A DNA stretch of 64,000 nucleotides from Oscarella lobularis. Its lineage: Eukaryota; Porifera; Homoscleromorpha; Homosclerophorida; Oscarellidae. The position numbers and the translations under genes were made by a program. Shown piece by piece: positions 42,861-54,267 of this stretch. The stretch lies in NCBI RefSeq assembly GCF_947507565.1, contig NC_089191.1, positions 1,116,001 through 1,180,000 on the forward strand, written 5' to 3'. A model generated the notes under the pieces. The model ran no database searches. It saw nothing but the letters and a program-made list of their open reading frames with translations, and was not told the DNA's origin. Position 1 is the stretch's first letter; every line of letters begins with the position of its first letter.

Positions 42861-44154
42861 ATGGCCAGTGCCGCAGTTCTCGTCTCTGCCCTTCTTCTAA
42901 GCCTCTTTCGCATCCTCCTCAATGCCATCGATCCTTACCTTAGCCGACTAAACATTCACCTAGTCAAAAAGCCTCCATCGTCGGTCGAAAAGCTTCTCGC
43001 GACGATTCGCGCCAAATCGGGCTCTCTACCGTCTCTGGCGCAAAATCCCCAGTGGCAAGAGCGTCTCCAGCTGGCACTCGACTACCTCCGCACGGCAGAA
43101 GACCTCACCCCGTTCGGACGCTGGACAGCGTACGGCTGTCTCCTCGCGAAGTCAACACAATCCAATGCTTCGAAACAGTCTCGCGGAAATTTCCCCAACT
43201 CGCCGTCGCGTCCCATTCGAGTCGACTCGTCTTCATAATCGGCTTACCACGCGCGGGAACGACCCTACTCCACAATCTTCTATCGCTCTATCCAAACGTT
43301 CTCTATCCAACGAAACGTCGAGGCTATTTCGCCGATATGTCGTCGAACGACGCCGAAAAAGCGTCGTCGCTCGACGATTTGCGTCGGAAAATGAAAATCG
43401 CTTCGAAACGGTTCTCCATGGGCTTCGAAGTGTTTTATCGTTTCGATTCCCTATAGCGTTCATCCCATTTCGCTCGACGAACCAGACGAATGTTTTGTAC
43501 TGCTGAACAAGTATTTATTCTACGAAACGTTACCCCTTCTTCGTGGTCTCGATTTCATGATTGTTGCCGATCGATATGAGGAACTGTCCGACGAAGCCTA
43601 TCGTCTGTACAAGAGAGATTTACACGTGATGCAATCGATTGCTTTTCCTGGTGAACGCTCTTGTTTCGTTGTCAAAGCGCCGTATCACACGCCGTTTGTC
43701 GACGTCATTCTGCGTCATTTTCCCCGATGCCTGTTTTGTGCGCATGCATCGGAATCCGGTCGATGTTGTCACTTCCGGTTCGTCGCTTCTTCGAGCTATC
43801 AACGCTCCGCTGTCTCGAGTCGATTCGTCGAAATTGGGACGTAGTGTGCGAACGTCGGTTTACGGCCTGACCAGAGAACTCGTCAAGCAAACACCACGAA
43901 TGCCCGAGGACACCGTCGACGATCGATACGACACGCTCGTTCAAGATCCCATTGCCGTGTGTAGAAAGATTGCCGATCAAGCTGGCATGGAACACACGAG
44001 AGCGATGGACGATAAACTGGGAGCATTTCTGGCCAACGACAAGGCAAAACGCACCAAAGCCGCTAAGCACGTATACGCACTGCAGGATTTTGGATTAGAT
44101 CCAGCAGAAGTTCGAAGGGACTGCGAGGAATACTGTGAAATGTTTGGCGTCTAG
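42861..44154 (+). pseudogene. Sulfotransferase pseudogene S6 (three frameshifts)
   Basis: It is the close duplicate of intact S9. Compared with S9 it has a 1-base loss near 43144 (CTCGCG against CTTCGCG), a loss of about 8 bases near 43438 (EVFYRFDS against EVFSKSIVS) and a 1-base gain in the C-run near 43724. P-loop FIIGLPRAGTTLLHN and tail YALQDFGLDPAEVRRDCEEY survive in separate frames. Confidence 0.88.
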
Positions 44155-44186
44155 GTAAATAGAAATGCTATCAATAACTTGGTCAT

Positions 44187-44194
44187 CACGTGAC
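44187..44194 (+). promoter_or_regulatory. CACGTGAC site before S7
   Basis: CACGTG at 44187-44192, 13 bases before the ATG at 44206; context ATCACGTGACAGCTAAACGT recurs before S8, S10 and S12. Confidence 0.5.
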
Positions 44195-44205
44195 AGCTAA
44201 ACGTT

Positions 44206-45501
44206 ATGGATGTAGCACTCTTCGTCTCTTCGCTTCTTTTGAGTCTCTTCCGCGTCGTCCTAAACGCGTTCGATCCCTACCTGAGCCGAATAAACGTTCA
44301 CCTAGTCGAAAAGCCTCCGTCGTCGGTCGAAAAACTTCTCGCGACGATTCGACTCGGAGCTGCCAAATCGGGCTCCCTACCGTCTCTGGTGCAAAATCCC
44401 CAGTGGCGAGAGCGTCTCCAGCTCGCACTCGACTACGTACGCACGGCGGAGGAGCTGACACCGTTCGGACGCTTCACACTCTACAGATATCTCCGTATGG
44501 AAATCAACGCACTTCAATGCTTCGAAGCGATCGCGCGGAAATTTCCGCGAGTCGCCACCGTCGCCGATCTAACCTATCGACCCATTTTCATAATGGGTTT
44601 AACCCGTTCGGGAACGACCCTGCTTCATCTACTTCTCGCGCTTTATCCGAACGTTTTCTGCTCGACGCGACTTCGCGCCGTTGCGGGCGGAATTTCGCCG
44701 AACGACGTCGACGAATCGTCGTCGCTCGTCGATCTGCGTCGAAGTTTCGAAAGAGTACGCGTTCGGCGACGAAATGTTCGCGAAGAGCGTCCTTCGCTTT
44801 TCGTACGGCGTTCACGCGACGTCACTCGAAGACCCGGAAGAATGCGTCTCGTTGCTGAACAAGTATTTGTTCTACGAAACGTTTCCGGTCGTTCGCGCTA
44901 AGGATTTTATGATCGTCGCCTCGCAGTACGAAGAATTGTCAGATCGAGCCTACGGTCTCTATAAGAGAGATTTGCATGTGATGGAGTCGATTGCTCGCCC
45001 GGATGGCGCGCGGTCGCGTTTCGTCGTCAAGGCCCCGTATCACACTGCATTTGCTGACGTCATTCTGCGTCATTTTCCTAATTCTTGTTTCGTGCGTATG
45101 CATCGGAATCCCGTCGACGTCATCGCCTCTTCGACGTCGTTTGCACGAATGTTCAACGCGCCGTTTTCTCGAGTCGATTTGTTGAAATTGGGACGAAGTA
45201 ATTAGTGACATGACCAATGAACTTGTTAGTCAATCGCCACGGTTATTCGAGTGCACTATCGACGTTCGATTCGAAGAGTTGTCTCGAGATCCCATTGCCG
45301 TGTGTAGAAAGATTGCTAAGCGAGCGGGCATGGAGCACACGGAAAAGGTGGAGGAGACGTCTACTGAGGACGTTTCTGATTAGGGACAAAGCAAAACGCG
45401 CTCAAGCTGGCAAGCACGTGTACACCCTAGAGGAATTCGGCTTAGATGCGGCAGAAATTCGAAGAGAGTGTAAGGAGTACTGCGAAAGGTTTGGTGTCTA
45501 A
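44206..45501 (+). pseudogene. Sulfotransferase pseudogene S7 (frameshifts and internal stop)
   Basis: The first 180 codons are open (MDVALFVSSLLLSLFRVVLN; P-loop IMGLTRSGTTLLHLLL). A frameshift at about 44745 moves the frame to EYAFGDEMFAKSVLRFSYGV. A deletion near 45200 produces LLKLGRSN* and the C-terminal part continues in another frame, with a further shift near 45360, ending EEFGLDAAEIRRECKEY. Its last 300 bp are almost identical to the isolated fragment S11. Confidence 0.88.
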
Positions 45502-45536
45502 ATAACTATAGAAGGCTCTGTAAATAACTTGGCTAT

Positions 45537-45544
45537 CACGTGAC
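45537..45544 (+). promoter_or_regulatory. CACGTGAC site before S8
   Basis: CACGTG at 45537-45542, 16 bases before the ATG at 45559. Confidence 0.45.
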
Positions 45545-45558
45545 AGCTAAACGTTATA

Positions 45559-46827
45559 ATGCACTCTTCGTTTCTTCCCTGCTTTTGAGCGTCTTTCGCC
45601 TCCTTCTCAACGCGATCGACCATTCACCGGGTCGAAAAGCCTCCGTCGTCGGTAGAAACGCTTCTCGTCGCAATTCGAGCCAAATCGGGCTCTCACTGGC
45701 GCAGAATCCCCAATGGCGAGAACGTCTCCAATTCACGCTCGACTTCATCGGCACGAAAGGAGATCTCAACCCGTTCTGACGCTGGATCGTATACAGATAT
45801 CTCCTCACCGAAATCAACTTCAGTGCTTCGAAACGATTTCGAAAATTCTCCCAAGTCACGATCGTCGAGAAGCACAGACCCGTCTTTATATTCGGTCTAC
45901 CGCGCTCGTGAACGTCTCTTCTCTATCATTTCTATCGCTCTATCCGAACGTTTTCTGTCCGACGGCATCTCAGACGATTTTCCACGGAATGTCCCTCGAT
46001 GGCGTCAGAGAAGCGTCTTCTCTCGTCGATTTGCGTTGACGAATGAAAATGGCGTCGAAACGCCATGCGTTCGGTTTCAAAGTCTTCGCCAACGGCGTCG
46101 TCTCGATTCCGTACAGCGTTCATCCAACCGAACCGTTGACGAAATCGTCCCGAGCGACGGGCAGCGGCTGAGAAAAGACGTATTTGTTCAGCCACAGGGT
46201 GCACTCTTCCGGACCGAACGGTCAACGTTGCAGAGCGATACGGGAAGCTGTCCGATTGAGCGTATGGTCTGTGCAAGCGAGATTTGCACGTAATGCTATC
46301 GATCGATCGTCCCAATGCCGATCGTTTCGTACTGAAAGCGCCTTTTCATATGATGTTTTCCGACGTCATTTTGCGTCATTGGCCCGACGCCTGTTTCGTG
46401 CGCATGCATCGGGATCCCGTCGACGTCGTCGCTTCGGTTTCGTCGCTCGTTCGCATTTGCAACTCGCCCTTTTGCCGTCGTACCGATTCGTTGAAATTGG
46501 GATGAGATGCGTGGAAGACGTTTCGTGGCATGGCTAGTGAACTTAATTAATTGTTCGTCAAACGTCGACGCATATGCCCGAGTGCACGATAGTTCGATTT
46601 GACGAATTTATTCGAGATCCCGTTGGTGGGTGTAAAAATATGTTGCCTGTTGAGTTGGTTTGGAACATACAGAAGAAATGGACGAGAAAGTGACGGCGTT
46701 TCTGATTGAAGACAAAGCGAAACGAGCCAAGGCAGGTAAACATGTCTACTCTCTGGAGAAATTTGGTTTGAATGCGGCAGAAATTCTAAACGACTGTAAA
46801 GAGTACTGTGATAAGTTTGCCATATAA
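45559..46827 (+). pseudogene. Sulfotransferase pseudogene S8 (many stops and frameshifts)
   Basis: Recognisable pieces lie in several frames: RPVFIFGLPRS* (stop inside the P-loop, TCG>TGA-type change at about 45909), VLKAPFHMMFSDVILRHWPD, FVRMHRDPVDVVASVSSLVR, and a C-terminus YSLEKFGLNAAEILNDCKEY. An insertion (ttaattaat) breaks the region before RQT. It is the older or less constrained duplicate of S12. Confidence 0.88.
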
Positions 46828-47019
46828 AGACATTTTAGGGGAGATGAGAAAATAAGAGTTTTTAATCTGGGAGCATCTGTACTTCTTCCTGAACCGTTGA
46901 TCGGACAACTGAGGCTACGTCTGGGGGCGAACAGCGTCTGCATAGTGAGTAAACAGATCGACGACTAACGTCGACTCGCTGACGACCGCTTAGACCATGC
47001 ATTCCACGCGCGCATTTAG

Positions 47020-47576
47020 CCCCACTTTGAGGATTCATCTGAAGTTTCTACACTACCGATCAATCTACCGGTATGTCGCTTTCACAAGGCGACTCTATTT
47101 GTATGGAAATTAAGTTAAAACCTGATCGCAAAAGTTTGAATCAAGCAGTTGGTGAAACGATGATGTTTTCGTTTATTCATCACAATCGCCACCCAGAACA
47201 ACAGTCGCTTGTTCCTGGCCTTCTCTTAAATCCATCTTCTTTCTGGATCATTCTATACGATTGTGTTGCTGATGTACTACTCGTGTCAGATCGTGTTGAC
47301 TTTCTTCAGGATTCTCCTGGAATTGTATCTGTGAATGCAGTTGCTATACTGTGATTGGTTCTTCACCATGCAATATTTGTGAATAAGAATGCCTTTACTA
47401 AAGGTGCTCAGAAAAAGTATGAATCAGGCTTTCTAAGGAGGCAGAGAGACAGAAAACTTTACTTTACTACCGAACTGAGAATAACTACAACAAGAAGTCT
47501 TTTGAAAGAAGAACGTCTAAAAGGACTCGGAAGGAGACAGATGAGGCGTTTGAGACATCACCTCAAAAGAAAGTGA
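47020..47576 (+). pseudogene. 3' fragment of a PD-(D/E)XK nuclease-like gene
   Basis: The opening stretch PHFEDSSEVS...TDQSTGMSLSQGDSI equals the end of the 47888-48861 fragment, then continues into CMEIKLKPDRKSLNQAVGET and LYDCVADVLLVSDRV. EIKLK following an upstream WHGYADLV (in the other fragment) fits the D...E-x-K core of PD-(D/E)XK nucleases. A stop at about 47352 and a frame change precede the C-terminal RRQMRRLRHHLKRK. The family assignment is from motifs only. Confidence 0.5.
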
Positions 47577-47887
47577 CATCTTCATGACAGCATTCTTTTC
47601 CTAACTACACATCATTGTCTGTAACTTCTTCTAAGCCCTTCTGGTAAACCCTCCCGTGCTTGCCTGTGGCTTGGGGAGGCCAGGGGCAACTACGCACTGC
47701 ATGCGTAAATTATCCCAATTCCGCCAAACCATATATACTTTCGTTTACGACGTCACTGCGTACATGTTCAAACGGGAACACCCACGTGATTGCACTTCTG
47801 CATGCGCAGTATCACTTTGTCCACTCTCGACGTCTCCTCGCCTGTCTCATAAGTTTTACTTGGTTTCTAGTGCTGGGACGTCTGACA

Positions 47888-48861
47888 ATGGAGGCAGTCG
47901 GCAGCAAGACGACGCAAGGTACGCGTAAATTTGTTCGTCCGTATATTTAAACCCTACGAAAAGAAACGACTCAGTACGCGGAACTAGTCCTTTTATAAAC
48001 TTCTAAAGAGGTTTGGCACTGGGTGAGGACCCCTGGGTGTACTGTACCATAGATGTAAGAGACTGTCTCTTACATCTCTATGACTGTACCAAGCTTGCTT
48101 CACGGTCGTCGCTCTGACGTCGCTAAATCTATAAAAAGCTGTGACGTCATAAGCGTTGCGCACGCCAGTGGTCTATTTAAATGCTCTTCTTCTGTAGATC
48201 TTGTGTCAATTGAGGATTACAAAAGAATTCAGGACCGTAAGTCTCCGTTTTTTGTTCAACACCTCTAGATCGTGACGATCGACTCTATTTCTTCAGTGCT
48301 TCAGACAGTGAACGTCAAAGTCTGTCCTAAGTCTTTCGACGCTGTAAACACGCATGCAGCGGAGTTTTCAAATCTTGGAAGAGCGTTTCATTTCAGCAAC
48401 GAAGAAGGAACCGTTCAATATGAAATGCCCTTGGTCTCTTTTTCTTTGGAAGCACCAAAAAGTCCCTTTTCATTTTCTTCTGATGTTTTGCGTAAACGTC
48501 CAGATGCAGTCAAACGCTTATTTAGTGTTATTGATGACCGTGATGCTTTGGCGAAAATGGCTGAGGAATTGGAAGAAGTTCATTGTGAAGGAGAAGCTGA
48601 AGTTATTTTGGCATGCAAGTTAATTAAACCGTTGGTTGGCTACTGCTATCCATCAAAGCATGCAAAATCGGCTACACTATATGATGAAACGGATCTGGAG
48701 CTTCAGGATCTCGGAATGGGAGAGGAACAATGTTGGCACGGATATGCAGATTTGGTAGCTTCACCCACGCCCCACTTTGAGGATTCATCTGAAGTTTCTA
48801 CATTCATAACTACCGATCAATCTACCGGTATGTCGCTTTCACAAGGCGACTCTATTTCTGT
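47888..48861 (+). pseudogene. 5' part of the PD-(D/E)XK nuclease-like gene, 3' end replaced
   Basis: Three exons fit: 47888-47918 (MEAVGSKTTQ), about 48080-48236 (LLHGRRSDVAKSIKSCDVIS) and 48297 onward (LQTVNVKVCPKSFDAVNTHA ... MGEEQCWHGYADLVASPTPH). At 48862, just before the codons for the expected CMEIKLK, the sequence switches to an inverted copy of 47102-47191, so the putative catalytic Glu/Lys are lost and the frame ends at SVWRL. A near-palindrome (atagatgtaagagac/gtctcttacatctcta) lies at 48049-48083 in intron 1. Confidence 0.5.
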
Positions 48862-48951
48862 GTGGCGATTGTGATGAATAAACGAAAACATCATCGTTTC
48901 ACCAACTGCTTGATTCAAACTTTTGCGGTCAGGTTTTAACTTAATTTCCAT
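48862..48951 (-). repeat. Inverted copy of 47102-47191
   Basis: Reverse complement of the EIKLK-encoding segment, nearly identical over 90 bp, joined directly to a PKHD1L1 fragment at 48952. Confidence 0.85.
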
Positions 48952-48952
48952 A

Positions 48953-49270
48953 GCTCGGGGAGAGAATGGGTATGATAGACAGAGATATCTTTCCGAAAAA
49001 CGCGGTGGTTGAACGAGATTCTTATTTAGAAACTTTGCTAATCCTATAGGAGGGTGCATATTCGAAGCGGAGTGGAATGCGTATCGATGCTCAGAGATCA
49101 ATCATCAGATGCTGATCGTCGAGAGCATGGACGCCGACTCGGAAACGAGACGAATGTCGCCCATAGCATTGCACGGAGGAGATCTTGGCACCGGACCCTA
49201 TACAGATTTGCTCAACGGACCGATGGATCACGGTGCGTTTATCTACATTGTCCAAAGGTGTTCTATCGTA
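48953..49270 (+). pseudogene. PKHD1L1: Displaced fragment of PKHD1L1 exons
   Basis: It is the reverse complement of about 25881-25567 with roughly 95% identity by eye, including an intron. It encodes AYRCSEINHQMLIVESMDAD, then GGDLGTGPYTDLLNGPMDHG. It ends at a CGTAT shared with the start of repeat block B. Differences from the parent show it is not an assembly echo. Confidence 0.85.
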
Positions 49271-50137
49271 TTCCCTTATGTCATTGTAGACGCTATTTTT
49301 GTACGGATGTCTTGTTTTTACTCTTCTTGAATTTTTCAATTTATTGCTGCACGAAGCTGTAGATCGAATCTCCGTTAGTGTGAGCATAGATGTCTCTCCC
49401 TTTATCTATGGGGTGTGAGTGAACGCGTACATACAGTAAGGAAGTATTCGTTTTTGTCACGCGCACGCTCAACAAAGATGCCACGCGAAAAGCGCCACAT
49501 CAGTTTTCTCTGCGTTCCGTTCGTCGTTCGTCTTTTTCGTCGTTGGCGTGAGCGTTTCCGAAGTGGTACCTAGGTGTACTGCTTGGATTCGTGGACGCCA
49601 ATTGCCAATTTGTAAGCAGACGAACCGCCCGTATTCAGCTCACCCCGCTCTCACGTTTTTTGCACCATCGAACGGCACGAAAACTGACGTACGACGTGAC
49701 GACGCGCCAAGTGCACGCGCGCAGCGTTAATTACTCGCTGCATCTACTCGCCTTTCGGCGATCCCTCGCCGCGTGCACCCGAATTTCTTTTCATTTCATT
49801 CGCTTCTTTTTTTCTAAGAAGGAGCAGCGCATCGACCAGGTTCGCACCTTTGGGGCCCCCAGTAGGCGTACACATAGGGGGCGGGGCCCTCTGCAACATA
49901 CGCCGGTCCGATACTGCCCGCACTCGCGGGCATAGAAAATTTTCGTCATTAGGTCTGATTTCTGATCGTGTAATCGAGTGAGGGCGGGTGTCAAGGCAGC
50001 GCACGAAGCCCACGTGCGTATGTTGCAGAGAGTGTAGCGAGACAACAAATCGGTATAGTGTCGCGTGCTTGGTTTGCTTCACTGCGTTAGTTTTCGCGGG
50101 TCCCCTCCCTTACATTAGGGTTTAGTTGGCGGCTGCT
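49267..50137. repeat. Dispersed ~0.9-kb repeat block, copy B
   Basis: It repeats 18935-19830, beginning with the last codons of the rhamnosidase gene (ttcccttatgtcattgtag) and ending at GGCGGCTGCT. Small indels separate the copies, for example an extra cacata near 49870 and a shorter segment near 49950. Confidence 0.85.
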
Positions 50138-50431
50138 AGTAGGGTAGGGCGGATTCTGTAGTAGGCTTGTAGCTCCTTCCCTCGTGCTTAGCTAGCAGCC
50201 GCCACGTGCTTTAGACCATTTTCAATGGATTGCGAGGTAATCTAGGTTGATTAGAATATATTAGGTCAATGGATTTTGAGGTACACTCTAGGTGCCATTT
50301 GTTTTAATATTATTTTTCTTTCATCCTGTCAAAGTTAATGTGAGCCAGTAAAGAAAGATGAAAAATGTCAATACTAGAAAAGTGCACAAACTAACCTAAG
50401 GAAATCCGCTTCAGATTTGGCTGCCATGCAG
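50138..50431. other. Intergenic sequence, no gene seen
   Basis: Between repeat block B and the GPCR stop codon; likely includes the GPCR 3' UTR. Confidence 0.5.
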
Positions 50432-53400
50432 TCATGCAGCACTTTCGCTTTCAACCGCGGTGGTATCCGCACGGGCGGTATTAGTACGGGTGGTAGTATT
50501 CTCAAACGAGGCCTCGACAATACCTGAGTCCTCCTCAAGAATTGTATCAGTTAGTCCAAAGTTTTGTGTCATTTTCCGTATAGTCGATTCGCTCAAATTC
50601 CGCTATATTAGAACAGATTTTCAATATTCCTTCGTACTGTACACATTTTGTTACACTGACTTCTCTAATCATGATCTCCATGGCGAGTTTCTGCCGCCTG
50701 TTTTCTTCCTGCAAACGCCTCAAATCGGCTTTTTTGGCGAACGTAAATGCACTCAGAGAAGCTTTCGTTCTCTTTCTTGCCGGTCCCATCTCGCCGACAC
50801 TTTTATTCTTAGCAAAGAACAGCAAATAAACCTAAAAAGACAAGGATAAAAAGACGTACAAAACACCACTACTAGTGTACTGACGCTGATTGTATACAGT
50901 TATGTACATGTACGCAATTATATAGGATTGACGTTACAACAATGCATTCGGGCGCGGACTTGCCTTTGGAATGAACACGAGTGACACAATGATAGTCGTC
51001 ATGACTATAACGGCGACGCCCGTCAAGGCGAACGAAACGCCGGGATCCTCGATGAACGTAAAAGCGAACGCCAAAACGCACGCGACGACGGTGTTGTAGA
51101 TCGACATGGCGATATATCGAGAGTCGTTCAGAGACGGAATGTGAACCGTGCGCGTCTCGAAGGCGAGAAAAGCGCCGACAACGAGAACGACGGCCTTGTA
51201 GGCCAAGACGACGTAGCTCCATCGATTCGCGTGGTCGCTGTAGCATTTCTCCCAAATATACGTTTCTCGAGAGTCCGTCTATATATAAGAGATATGCATG
51301 TATGGGTTTTCTGTTTCACTTTGCGGACTTACTCGTAAAGTTTGAGTTGTTTTCTTGTATGGATCGAGTGTGTACCAAACGGTCAGGAGGACGACGTCTA
51401 TCAGTAGGAGAGCTCCGACAATGGCAAAAAGCACGTGATCCGTCTATTAATGAAACAAATTTTTAGGTGTACTATCTTAATTTTAATTACACAATACCAG
51501 TTTCACGTCAGACGACGATCCGGCTTTGGATCTTTTAAAAATGACGTTGACTCGCCAAGCCTTGGCGAACATGCTTCCGAAAGCGAAAGAAAATCCAAAG
51601 ATCAACAACGCATTTCGAGCCTAACAAAAAAACCTTTGAACGTTTACCACGATATTATGCAGTCTAGTCCTACAGAACAACTGTGCAACGAGATGTCGTC
51701 AAATTTAAAAAATTGCCCGTTGAAGCCATTAAGTATTACAGCAACGAGTATTAGAAGAACTCCGAGCCCAATCAAGTAATTCAGTCTCGGACTAGAAAGC
51801 TTGATTATTCTATAAATATGAATAGCGTGTAAGCAGAATTTTGGACCGGCCAGAAAAGCAAAAACGCTTACTTTTTCTCTCGGTGATAAAAAGTGAAGAT
51901 GAGAAGCACGACAGTTAGAATTATGGCAATTGCGTCAATAGTGGAAACAGTGTAGAATATTCCTTTGTTGGAAAAAGATGTCATATTAGGAGGAGACGAA
52001 ACGGGTGTTTGTCCATCCGCAGCTAAGAAGGACGAGTATAAGAGTTTGAAAAAGACACTCGATCGCTCACTTGGCCAAGTCCAGTTCTCGTGCGAATCAC
52101 GCTTCCCGTTTGCACGAACTTCATAAGTAGACAAAATATCTGTAGAAAAAGTTGAACAGCAAAAACCGAAGTAGACAACGCCTCCCACCTTTATCGTAAA
52201 TTCGATAGTAAATCCACGCTCTATCAAAGTAATCCGATTCCACAGCAGACTGAGATAGATTTTCAAATTGGACGTGTCCCTAAAAAGAATCAGAAAAGAA
52301 AGCTGACGCGTCCTTTGAACTGAGATACAAAGACCGAGTACCGTGAATCCTCTGAAAGAAACATTGTGTATAAGCGTTTCGTTCAAGACATCGGCCAACG
52401 TCGCATTTTCGTAATTGAGATTGACAAAAAGGTCTGGGTATCGACGAAGGGCTTTGTCGAGCATATGCGCCACAGCAACTATGGCATCATAGCCATAGGC
52501 GGCGTAATACTGAAATGAATCTTCGCCTGTCCGGCGAATATATTCTCGCTGAAAATGAGCATATGTCTAAAAGACACCAAACTATTAGCACGTGAAGAAC
52601 GTCAACAGATGGCATCATATCATTGCTAGTCTCTGACTGACTGACTGACTGACTGTACTACTACAAAAAACTCTTACAGTACCTTGTTTGGCAGCACTGA
52701 CAGATCTTCTGGCACGGACAATCGCGTTAAATCGCTAGTAAAATGACCATTAATCGTCTTCTTCATGTCGTCGCCGGAACACGTCAAATTGAAGGAGTCG
52801 GAAGTCGTATGCAAAAACCACTCATCCTGAGGAGAGTAGTCATACCAACCAGGAAAGACCCAGACGTAGAGAGTCGAGGTCAATCCCACGTGGAAGGCCT
52901 AAAACAAAATTTGTGAGGCACCAAAATCAACGACACGTCTATAAAACGAGCTACTGTACTTCACAGACGATTTTTCGCGCTACCCGCTCAAAAACCAAAG
53001 CGAAAATAATTCGATAATCTAGATCCTGCAAATGCAAAGAGTCTCATTAATTAAATTGCCTTTTTGCACTACTTTTTACCTTGACGTGTTGCATGACTTC
53101 TTCTATGTTGAAACCGAAACTATCTCCAGATACATAATACATTTTATGGTTGACTTTGCTGGCGTTAAAGCGATTCGCTAAATCTTGAGCGTTCTATTAT
53201 ATTGAGACAATTATTATGAAGCAAGCTCCTTCACGTAGTAAGATGACATATACCAGTCTGAAAGACTCTTCAAAGAGAATAACGGCGTGAGACCACTTGA
53301 ATTCCTTCATTAGTGAAGACCGAAGCAAATTCTGCCCATTCGCAGACGGATTGACCTGGTAGTAGAACGGAAATTTGGTACGGTCTAGCAGGACGGGCGA

Positions 53401-53919
53401 CGACGAAAGAAAGCCCAACTAAGGACGCAAAAGAAAGTCGATTACGTATTAATTAATAACATTTGCGTCACACTGCTCCGGACCTGAATTAGGTGCACAT
53501 ATCTCGTGATTTCATATACCACTTCGGTCACAGGCGTGCATCCCGCTCCCACCAAAGCAACAAATTTTTCTTCTTCGTTCAATTGGTCGTAAAGCTGATA
53601 GCCAGCTCTGCCGCGAGAACACTGCAGCGTCACAGGAGAAAAATGTGGGCGTGACCAATATGTATACAGTACTTCTATTACTGATCACTACTTTTGTGTC
53701 GTTCGTTCTGAGGCGTAGTTCGTAGTCCTTCAAAAGCGTCGGTGTGCTGTTGACGTCGTCGATCGCGATTTCGCACGCGACGTCCGAGCCTATCGCTTCC
53801 CACGGACCGCCTTTGCTTGTTGGAAGAAAAGCAGCAATGTACAGGGCGTTCTTTCTCGATCCCACTTGTCTGAATAGACCCAACTGGACAAAGGCGAAGA
53901 AGACAAAGAAGCGAAACAT
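50432..53919 (-). CDS. Class C G-protein-coupled receptor, GABA-B receptor-like
   Basis: Start MFRFFVFFAFVQLGLF (signal peptide) is at 53919; a Met at 54003 is also in frame. The periplasmic-binding-type ligand domain has NALYIAAFLPTSKGGPWEAI, CEIAIDDVNSTPTLLKDYEL, FVALVGAGCTPVTEVVYEI and FYYQVNPSANGQNLLRSSL. No cysteine-rich linker is evident before the 7TM region, as in GABA-B rather than glutamate receptors. Seven-helix exons include IDAIAIILTVVLLIFTFYH, LIGLGVLLILVAVIL, LFAIVGALLLIDVVLLTVWY and MSIYNTVVACVLAFAFTFI. A coiled-coil-like tail (LRRLQEENRRQKLAMEIMI) follows, and the last exon ends in a Thr-rich segment at TGA 50432-50434. About 13 or more exons are inferred. Ligand is unknown. 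It is divergent from S9 with about 350 bp between start codons. Confidence 0.82.
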
Positions 53920-54241
53920 GATACGGGGTCCTTGCTCTGTTGATACGGGCACGCTTTCGAGTCTCGTTTCGACTATTCGGAAATTCCACACCCCGTATTC
54001 CACACACTCACACTTCTTCTTAGCGCTTTTAGATCTTCCTTATCTAGCGAACGCCTCCAACCATCGCTCTCCCAGCTCCTCTTTCTCTTAGAATGCAGGC
54101 TGTTATTAGATCACCGCGCTCGCCCGGGACCCCTGAAGAAAAAATGCCAGATATCTATGAAAAGCCTGCACTCTTCCTTCAGACTGCACAAAACATACTT
54201 AATTAAACCACGTGCAACGTTATTTCCTTGAGGCCAATAAC

Positions 54242-54249
54242 CACGTGAC
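54242..54249 (+). promoter_or_regulatory. CACGTGAC site in the GPCR/S9 divergent promoter
   Basis: CACGTG at 54242-54247, 20 bases before the S9 ATG (54268); an additional CACGTG lies near 54209. Confidence 0.5.
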
Positions 54250-54267
54250 CGATTAGTCGATAAAACA

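Larger units (their letters stand above)
41751..46827. repeat. Duplicated GPCR-sulfotransferase unit, copy 1
   Basis: The order GPCR 5' part (-), S6, S7, S8 (+) corresponds to GPCR (-), S9, S10 at 53168-56190 plus S11, S12 at 59843-62062. Noncoding DNA is shared, including the divergent promoter. Confidence 0.75.
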
